A stretch of DNA of 33,714 bases from contig JAEESA010000005.1 of NCBI GenBank assembly GCA_016286115.1, forward strand, positions 1-33,714, read 5' to 3'. The notes beneath the pieces were generated by a model. It did not search any database. It worked only from the letters and a program-made list of their open reading frames with translations, and had not been told where the DNA came from. This DNA is from Lachnospiraceae bacterium. GTDB lineage: Bacteria > Bacillota > Clostridia > Lachnospirales > Lachnospiraceae. The translations under genes and the position numbers were made by a program. Positions 27,035 through 33,714 of the stretch are shown here, in pieces (the first letter of the stretch is position 1; each line of letters starts with the position of its first letter).

Positions 27035-28297
27035 ATGAGAAAGAGTTTTAGATTTGCCATAGTATTCCTGCTGCCTTGCTTGATGCTGACAGGATGCGGT
27101 CATCGGATCACAACCGAAACGACTGAAGAACCACACACTTCGGCAGAACGAGAACAGATCACGAAGGATTTCATAAATATGATCGAGGAAGATCCGGAAT
27201 TAAAGCACCTGATGGAAGAATCCATTGATCTGGCAGCTATGAATAATCCGGATCAGAAAACAAATCCTGTCCGTTCTCTGCAGGAGTATTACGATTTTTT
27301 GGATTGGTCGGCTACCTGTATGCCTTGGAATATCCTCGACGGGCAGGATTTATCTGACTTATATGGCAGCATAGACCAGAGTCTGGATTATTTTTATTAT
27401 CTTTTGGATCAGCCACTGCCTGAACTTGCCGGGAAGGGATATTATTATCCCTGTCTTGAATATCACGAGCCGGTTGCTTCCTGGTGTAAACAGTATGCGA
27501 AAAGCTGGGGAGCGTTTCTGTCGACAGGGGAAAGCTGGAATGACGATTACTATAAATTGGCCTGTACAGATGAATCGTTCGGAATGAACAGAGGATGGTA
27601 TGCGGATTCGAATATTTGGGGAAGTTTCAATGACTGGTTCTCCAGAAAACTTAAAAGTGCAGATCAAAGACCGATCTCGGATTCGGATATCGTTTCGCCT
27701 GCCGATTCCACGCCGCAGGGAATTTGGACAATTGATGAGAACTCACAGATTGATATGGGTGTGCAGCTGAAATCAACACATTTTTATGATGTGGAGCATA
27801 TCATCGGCGAGGACAGTGAATACGAGGAGTGCTTCGCGAACGGTATTCTGACGCATACCTTTTTGGACGTGAATGATTATCACAGATATCATTTCCCGGT
27901 AGGCGGGAAGATCCTTGAGCTCAGAAAGATTGATGCACTAGACGCAGTAGGGGGTCTGGTTGCCTGGGATAAAAACGAAAAACGATATGTCCTTTATGAC
28001 GAGAATCCGGGCTGGCAATCCATTGAGACAAGAGATTGCCTGATCATGGATACGGAGTACGGACTTGTCGCCATTCTTCCGATCGCGATGTCACAGGTTA
28101 GTTCCTGCAATTGGGAAGAAACGGTGACGGTAGGAGCAACCGTTGAAAAAGGCGATCCGATGGGATACTTCCTGTTTGGAGGAAGTGATATCGTAATGAT
28201 CTTCCAGGATGGCATTGAGCTTGAGCTTGCTTCAAAAGAACATATTTTCATGGGAGAACCTTATGCTGACATCATTGAACGGAAGGGAGAAAGCTGA
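27035..28297 (+). CDS. Phosphatidylserine decarboxylase-like lipoprotein
   Basis: Signal/lipobox 'MRKSFRFAIVFLLPCLMLTGCGH'; PSD-like 'WFSRKLKSADQRPISDSDIVSPADSTPQGIW', 'LDVNDYHRYHFPVGGKIL', 'VTVGATVEKGDPMGYFLFGGSDIVMIFQDGIEL'. Confidence 0.82.
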   Translation: MRKSFRFAIVFLLPCLMLTGCGHRITTETTEEPHTSAEREQITKDFINMIEEDPELKHLMEESIDLAAMNNPDQKTNPVRSLQEYYDFLDWSATCMPWNILDGQDLSDLYGSIDQSLDYFYYLLDQPLPELAGKGYYYPCLEYHEPVASWCKQYAKSWGAFLSTGESWNDDYYKLACTDESFGMNRGWYADSNIWGSFNDWFSRKLKSADQRPISDSDIVSPADSTPQGIWTIDENSQIDMGVQLKSTHFYDVEHIIGEDSEYEECFANGILTHTFLDVNDYHRYHFPVGGKILELRKIDALDAVGGLVAWDKNEKRYVLYDENPGWQSIETRDCLIMDTEYGLVAILPIAMSQVSSCNWEETVTVGATVEKGDPMGYFLFGGSDIVMIFQDGIELELASKEHIFMGEPYADIIERKGES

Positions 28298-28491
28298 TGG
28301 AACCGGAAGAGATCCGGCTGTCGCCGATGCCAAAAACCTGGATTCTGGATCTGGATGGAACGCTGGTTGTGCATAATGGGCCTTATATTCTGGGGAGAGA
28401 TGAATTCCTGCCGGGAGCAAAGGAATTCCTGGATTCAATCCCGAGGCATGACATGACCCTCCGTCAGCGAAAGAGCGAGCGGGGACGTTGA
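28297..28491 (+). pseudogene. HAD-family hydrolase, N-terminal fragment
   Basis: 'PKTWILDLDGTLVVHNGPYILGRDEFLPGAKEFLDSIP' has HAD motif I (DLDGTLV) then the frame ends after 64 aa; start overlaps the upstream stop (TGATG). Confidence 0.75.
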
Positions 28492-28636
28492 AAATCGACA
28501 GGGCGACAGAGAATCGGAAAGACAAAGAGTAAACCTAAGAAGAAAAGAGAGACATTAGATGAGATGTTTAGCAATTTGAAGTTATTTTAATCAAAAGAGA
28601 GGTCCCTGGGGACTTCGCGATAGATCAGAATAGGAT

Positions 28637-28852
28637 ATGGGCTTTTGGTACAACAAAAGTACAACAAAATTGGACGGAATGGAGGAAGTGGGCGACATCG
28701 CGGCGTGCGGGGCCGGGACGGTGAGTAAGAGAGTCTTCCCGGACGGGCGCATCGAACGCTGCGACACCGTCAAAGATTTAGACCAATATATCAGCAGGAT
28801 CGGGGAAATGATCGAGAGAAAGAGGAAGCTTTTTGGACAGGAAAACGCTTAA
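28637..28852 (+). pseudogene. C-terminal fragment of a HemZ-like coproporphyrinogen dehydrogenase
   Basis: 'MEEVGDIAACGAGTVSKRVFPDGRIERCDTVKDLDQYISRIGEMIERKRKLF' resembles the C-terminal end of Lachnospiraceae HemZ; the radical SAM core is absent. Confidence 0.7.
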
Positions 28853-29053
28853 AGCTTGTGCTGTGATGGCGGAGATCTTTGAGGATAACCTTACGCTCTC
28901 TGCCCGCTTCGGATTACTGTTTAACTTGTTTTATTGCAGGAAAGCATCTTTCATGATAAGGTAGAATTCGATGAAGAAGCGGGTTTGCAAATAAGGAACG
29001 GAAAGAGTATGTGTCTGTTCATAAAGTTGTTTTGAAGTTCAGGGAGCAGGGAA

Positions 29054-29908
29054 ATGAACATAAAAAGCGTTTTTGAGTACAACATAGGGGACTATGCCGA
29101 TCTTGTGGATCCGGATCTCGCGGAAAATATGGCGCGTATGTATTTCCACGGGCTCGCCGGACATGATCCGGAGAATGACGACCCGCTGGCGGTGCTGATC
29201 TGGGAATTAAAGTCGGTGGAAGATGAATTAAATACCGAATCGGAGATCAAGCTGATCTACGCCGCGGATAATGAACTGCTTAAGGACCTTTTTGCCGAAT
29301 ATGAGAAAGATATGGGGGATGAAGAGGTGGCGAGGTCGTTCTTTGAAATCGCCGGGCTTGACGAAGAAAAGAAGGACGCCGTGAGCGGCTTGGGATTTTC
29401 TCTGTCTAATGTGGAGAGCAGGGAACTCCGGGTCACCATGAAGGAGATCAAGTCACTCTCCATCGCAAAAAAGAAGGCGCCTTCGTATATCAAAAACATC
29501 GATTCTCTGAGTACGAAGGAGTATAATCAGGGCATGATGAATCTTTTGTTCCGCTACCGGCCGGGAGCTTTGGAGGATATCACTTACCTGCCCATAGAAT
29601 GGTTTGAAAACAAAATCTCCTGTTGCGTGCGGACGGACGGAAAGGTGAACGGTTTTCTGCTGATTCATGCCTGCCCGTCGGGGATTCTGACACCGGTGCT
29701 GTTTTGTGCTGTGGGCGGGGACTACAGGAGAAATCTTCTCGAGATGATGGAGTATTCCATCAATCAAGCCGCAAAGGTTTATCCGGACGATACCGTCGTT
29801 ATGATCCGAAGAAGGACGAAGGAAATCTCCGCTCTGACGGAAAAGCTGTTTCCCGGGAAAAAGGGGGAACGGGTTACAGTGGGGGAACGGATGGAGAGGG
29901 GATGCTGA
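29054..29908 (+). CDS. Tandem GNAT-like protein, paralog of 10925..11809
   Basis: 284 aa; shared pattern LPxxWFxxxxSxCxxxD-GxLLIxxxPSGxLxxxLxxAxGxDxRxNLxxMMxxSxxxxxKxxPxDTxxxIRRxxxxxxxLTxKLFxxxKGE with the 10925 protein. Confidence 0.75.
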   Translation: MNIKSVFEYNIGDYADLVDPDLAENMARMYFHGLAGHDPENDDPLAVLIWELKSVEDELNTESEIKLIYAADNELLKDLFAEYEKDMGDEEVARSFFEIAGLDEEKKDAVSGLGFSLSNVESRELRVTMKEIKSLSIAKKKAPSYIKNIDSLSTKEYNQGMMNLLFRYRPGALEDITYLPIEWFENKISCCVRTDGKVNGFLLIHACPSGILTPVLFCAVGGDYRRNLLEMMEYSINQAAKVYPDDTVVMIRRRTKEISALTEKLFPGKKGERVTVGERMERGC

Positions 29909-29986
29909 CAGCAGGCAGACGCCGGAAGAGGGTCCGAAACAGTTTTAGATGCGCGAACAGTTGGATAATATGGAAAAGGTACTTGC

Positions 29987-30994
29987 ATGGCAAAAAATTT
30001 AGATCTGAAGTTTACAACGGATATTGTGATAAACCTGCTGTCATTACTGATACTTGTTCTGCTGATGATCCAGCTTCTTCACAGGAAGAAAAAGACACCG
30101 GAAATAAAGTATCTTTTTTTGATGTGTATTTTTTCTTCGCTTTTGAGTTTTACAGGCACATATTTGTCGTTTTATCTGATGTTCCTCAAAGTGCTGTCCA
30201 ATCCGGTCGGCGACGTGATCGCGTATGCGATCGATTCTCTGCAGGATATAACCTTCCTGCTTCTGATCGTGTTCTGGCTTCATTTCGTGGAGTATACCCT
30301 GCATCAGAGTAAGGATCTCATTATGCGGAGATATCGCTTTGCGATGGTTCCGTTTTATATTGCCGCAGGGATCAAGGGCTTAAGAATTCTTGTTCCGCTC
30401 CTGCCGCTGCCGGGTGAGTTGTATATCGATGGTTATTATGTCATCGACATATTGAATAAAGCGGCATCTCTGATCTGGATCTTCTATATTCTGACAGCGC
30501 ATGTTATCGCTTACAGGGAGCGGAAACGTATGGCCATTCCGCGGTATATCCGACTGGTGCCCACGGAAGTCTGTATCATTCTGGGTGTGGTTTTGAATAT
30601 CCTGCTGGGATACCGGACGGTATCACTGGGCTGTGCGGCCGGATTGATGTTTGCAGATTATTTTTTGTTCCGTCGGCTCAGCTGGATAGATAAAGAGACC
30701 GGATTCTACAATGAGAGTTATCTGCCTGTATTGAAACGGGAGGCGGAAAAGAAGAATCTTAAGGAAATCACGATTATCCGATTCAAGGCATTGGATGATC
30801 GTGATGGATTTGCAGGGATCCTTCGTTATTGGGAACCGGAGCACAGCAAGATCGTTGCGAAGGACAACGGAGAGTTTCTGGTGCTCTCTTATGCCCTGGG
30901 AAATACCGTTATAAAACGTTTTATTTCTCTGGTTCTGGAAGAAGCGCAGAATGAAGGAATTCATGCCGAGGTGGACTATGAAACCAGAAGATAG
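29987..30994 (+). CDS. Multi-TM sensor protein with vestigial GGDEF-like tail, paralog of 11806..12852
   Basis: 335 aa; hydrophobic segments followed by 'LSWIDKETGFYNESYLPVLKREAEKK', then about 85 aa with no GG[DE]EF motif. Confidence 0.75.
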   Translation: MAKNLDLKFTTDIVINLLSLLILVLLMIQLLHRKKKTPEIKYLFLMCIFSSLLSFTGTYLSFYLMFLKVLSNPVGDVIAYAIDSLQDITFLLLIVFWLHFVEYTLHQSKDLIMRRYRFAMVPFYIAAGIKGLRILVPLLPLPGELYIDGYYVIDILNKAASLIWIFYILTAHVIAYRERKRMAIPRYIRLVPTEVCIILGVVLNILLGYRTVSLGCAAGLMFADYFLFRRLSWIDKETGFYNESYLPVLKREAEKKNLKEITIIRFKALDDRDGFAGILRYWEPEHSKIVAKDNGEFLVLSYALGNTVIKRFISLVLEEAQNEGIHAEVDYETRR

Positions 30995-31004
30995 CATACC
31001 ATGA

Positions 31005-33714
31005 TCATTTTTTCTTCTTCCGCTCATTGATTACGATCTGAGGCATTGCAAGCGTGATCTTATTACGTTCACACATCAGCAGAAGCTCCTTATTCAAAAG
31101 CCTCCTTACCCATCCGTAATACATGCCCTGGCAATACGCAGCAAATGACAGCCTGATCGCGCTTTCTTCTATGTCCTGCACCCCGAGATACTTTACCCCG
31201 ATATCCTCCTGCACAATTTCACTGAGATTGTCGTGGATCAGAGCCAGCTCTTGATCGATTATGCTTTCTACCCGGGTTATGGATTCCTTCAGGTCAATAC
31301 GGAGATCCACCTTGACACGGTTTTCCTCTTCCGCAGGCATATTGATAAAATTCTTGAGATCATTGTTCCTGACGATCGTTATCTCACCGTACCACTTTAT
31401 TTTCGTTGTCCGAACGCCAATACTCTGTATCATGCCGCACTGGTTGTTATAGGAAACAAAATCGCCGGCACACGCAACCCCTTCAAATGCCATGATGATC
31501 CCGGCCAGAATATCCGCAACAATATTTTGACACCCGATACCAAATATGATCCCTGCGACACCGGCGGTCAGGCTCATGGCAGCGACATTTACCCCCAGGG
31601 TCCCCAGAATGATAAAGATGCCCGCAAAGAACATAATATAACCGGTAAAGCTGTTCAAAAGATGGCAGATGGTTTCTCCCCTGCTTTTCGCAGCCCTGGC
31701 GATCAGATAAAGAATTTTATGGATGATCTCCTTCAGCAAAAGGAGCACGATAACAGTGATAATGCAGGATGTAATGGAATAAAGATTGATCCCGCTTCTC
31801 CACTCACCATTGAAACAGTAATACAATATTGAGTTTTTTCCTGCGACAGCAACGTGCACAGCGATAAGCGCAAGCACTGTAATACAGATCAGTTTTACAG
31901 CAGTAGAGAACTTTTCCATAGGAGTTTTGTCGCTCCATTTTTTCCCGTCAGAAGGCCATCGCTTCTCAAACCCATATTTTTCGTTGTTCGCAAGCTTTCC
32001 CAGCAGTATAAATACATCGTCTTCAGAGCTGTCTTTAGTGATATCCGGCGAAGAGGCCTCTGCTTCCTTCTCTTCCGGCGCCTGATCATCAATTTCCTCA
32101 GCGCCTTCTTCAGAAACCTTTTTGAAATGGCCTGTCAAAATGATCAGCAGGATAAAGAAAACCAATGCAGAGCATGTCACAAAGATAACGGACAGAACAT
32201 TACCGGTATCTAAGAAAACAAGGGGCCGCAGCACTATCAGAAAAGCATTGTCATTTCTCCTGATAGAAGCAAAATACTGATTATCTATGGCAAACATTTC
32301 GCCGTTGAAATGATCCTTGATCAGTGTTTCATCCAGACCCAAAGCGGCTGCCTCGACCTGTGAATAATCATAGGCAACCTGATCGCTCACAAGAAAAGAA
32401 CCGTCCACCTGAGCGAAATACTGGACCGTCATATTCTCACTGTCAATGGCCATGACAACGGTGTTATCCTCCAGAAAGACCCTCTGAAAAACAGCTTCAT
32501 AGCTCAGATTATCCGGGATCTTGGTATAGGCGTCGGTTTCGATCACAACAGCTCCCGCGACCAGATTATCATCATCGATCATTGTCACTCCTGTTCCCTG
32601 CCGCTTTTCCCCGGATGTATCTTCCTGATCCGGCCGCACGACCACCTGCTCCTCACCTTCCAGAAGCGCATGGAAAGGAGACTCCCTGTCGATAAAATAT
32701 CCATCATAAGGGGCATTCGTTAAGGTCACATTTCCCCACTTGTCAAACACGTAAAGAGCACTGATATCAAGGCAGTCTGCAAGATCAGTAACATACTGCC
32801 GATCCAGTTTTCCCTCGGGCGCATGCTGAACACCGCATCTGGCGATCTTACATTTTTCCAAATTCCCGTTCTGCAGCCATGCTTGCACTTCTGCCAGCAT
32901 CTCATCCGAGTCCGTCTTTTTTTTCATTACATCATCCGCGGTGGTGCTGGTATACTGAAACATCTTGGCATACACGAGCTGCGTTTCCACATACAGAGAA
33001 ATAACAAGCACCAGACTCACAGACAGCAGGGCACAGACCTTCACTTTTCCGAGCGGTACGATCAGGTCTTTTTTTGACTTGTTTGAGAAGCTTCCGGCAA
33101 GGCAGAACACATAGAGTATGCCGATACCGGTGATAAGGGCCAGCGGCAGCATCAGTATCGCCGCCTCGGAATAGACTACATCTTCAACGACCTTCGCAGG
33201 GAACATGATCAGAATCAGATCCTCATCAATGCCCATTCTGGTTGCATAATAACGAACGGAATCAAGCTCGATCTTCGACACCTTGCCCTTTTGTGAAAAC
33301 TCTTCCTCAAGCCGGCCGACATCAGCAGGCGTTTTGTCCCCGCCGATCTTTATATTCAGAGTTTCAACCGGTTTCCCTTTGGCAGAAGGATCAGAATAAG
33401 AAAGTACGGAACCGTCAGACTCGGAAACAGCCAGTACAACCCCGTCTCTGCCAATGGAAATGTCCTGAAGCACATGATCCCAATCAGAGAACTGTATTAC
33501 GTTTTTTGCTGCGTCCGATATTACGTCTTCAACATAAATATACCACCGGTCATTTACGCTCCATAAAAGATCGTTGCTGCCCTCCTTCAGATAATAGGTT
33601 ACGGTTCGATACCGGTCCGATTCATCATAGTCGATTTCCAGATCTTCGTAAGTTTTTGCGTCCAGCAAATGGGAGGAAATATAATCCGGGTCCAGCTTGT
33701 TTTTCGATGCGGCA
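31005..33714 (-). CDS. MscS-type mechanosensitive channel family protein with large N-terminal extracytoplasmic sensor region; 5' end beyond window
   Basis: 'LGTLGVNVAAMSLTAGVAGIIFGIGCQNIVADILAGIIMAFEGVACAGDFVSYNNQCGMIQSIGVRTTKIKWYGEITIVRNNDLKNFIN' is the MscS core. The frame stays open upstream of the called TTG start (AASKNKLDPDYISSHLLDAKTYEDL) to the window edge. Confidence 0.9.
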   Translation of the reverse strand, partial: AASKNKLDPDYISSHLLDAKTYEDLEIDYDESDRYRTVTYYLKEGSNDLLWSVNDRWYIYVEDVISDAAKNVIQFSDWDHVLQDISIGRDGVVLAVSESDGSVLSYSDPSAKGKPVETLNIKIGGDKTPADVGRLEEEFSQKGKVSKIELDSVRYYATRMGIDEDLILIMFPAKVVEDVVYSEAAILMLPLALITGIGILYVFCLAGSFSNKSKKDLIVPLGKVKVCALLSVSLVLVISLYVETQLVYAKMFQYTSTTADDVMKKKTDSDEMLAEVQAWLQNGNLEKCKIARCGVQHAPEGKLDRQYVTDLADCLDISALYVFDKWGNVTLTNAPYDGYFIDRESPFHALLEGEEQVVVRPDQEDTSGEKRQGTGVTMIDDDNLVAGAVVIETDAYTKIPDNLSYEAVFQRVFLEDNTVVMAIDSENMTVQYFAQVDGSFLVSDQVAYDYSQVEAAALGLDETLIKDHFNGEMFAIDNQYFASIRRNDNAFLIVLRPLVFLDTGNVLSVIFVTCSALVFFILLIILTGHFKKVSEEGAEEIDDQAPEEKEAEASSPDITKDSSEDDVFILLGKLANNEKYGFEKRWPSDGKKWSDKTPMEKFSTAVKLICITVLALIAVHVAVAGKNSILYYCFNGEWRSGINLYSITSCIITVIVLLLLKEIIHKILYLIARAAKSRGETICHLLNSFTGYIMFFAGIFIILGTLGVNVAAMSLTAGVAGIIFGIGCQNIVADILAGIIMAFEGVACAGDFVSYNNQCGMIQSIGVRTTKIKWYGEITIVRNNDLKNFINMPAEEENRVKVDLRIDLKESITRVESIIDQELALIHDNLSEIVQEDIGVKYLGVQDIEESAIRLSFAAYCQGMYYGWVRRLLNKELLLMCERNKITLAMPQIVINERKKKK

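Noticed and set aside
31005-33668. TTG at 33668 as the true start of the MscS-type protein
   Set aside because: The frame remains open to the window edge, so the TTG is an artefact of truncation; the gene is partial.

Overview
The window looks like a Lachnospiraceae-type Firmicute chromosome region; this is inferred from protein style, HemZ/TraX/AAA_14 homologs and IS types, because no rRNA or tRNA anchor is present. Left third (1-7 kb): an ordinary minus-strand run of small metabolic genes (ACT domain protein, three GNAT proteins, SRPBCC, MBL-fold hydrolase, CDF transporter, TraX, flavodoxin, LysE). At 7.3-10.8 kb there is a DUF4143/AAA_14 ATPase, a truncated isochorismatase and an IS30-family element. 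The most unusual part is a tightly packed minus-strand operon at 10.9-21.3 kb. It encodes a 376-aa helical protein, a 2182-aa giant helical protein with no recognisable domain and with internal duplications, two related multi-TM sensor-like proteins (one with a vestigial GGDEF start), and a tandem GNAT-like protein. An IS30 element and an IS1182-type element flank it. A second pair of paralogs of the last two gene types lies at 29.0-31.0 kb on the opposite strand and in swapped order. Between them are AlbA_2, AbiE, HAD and HemZ gene debris, a RecD2-like helicase fused to a DnaQ-type exonuclease, and a phosphatidylserine-decarboxylase-like lipoprotein. The window ends inside an MscS-type channel with a large extracytoplasmic sensor region. 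No CRISPR array, tRNA or rRNA was found. All family calls are from reading motifs; no searches were run.
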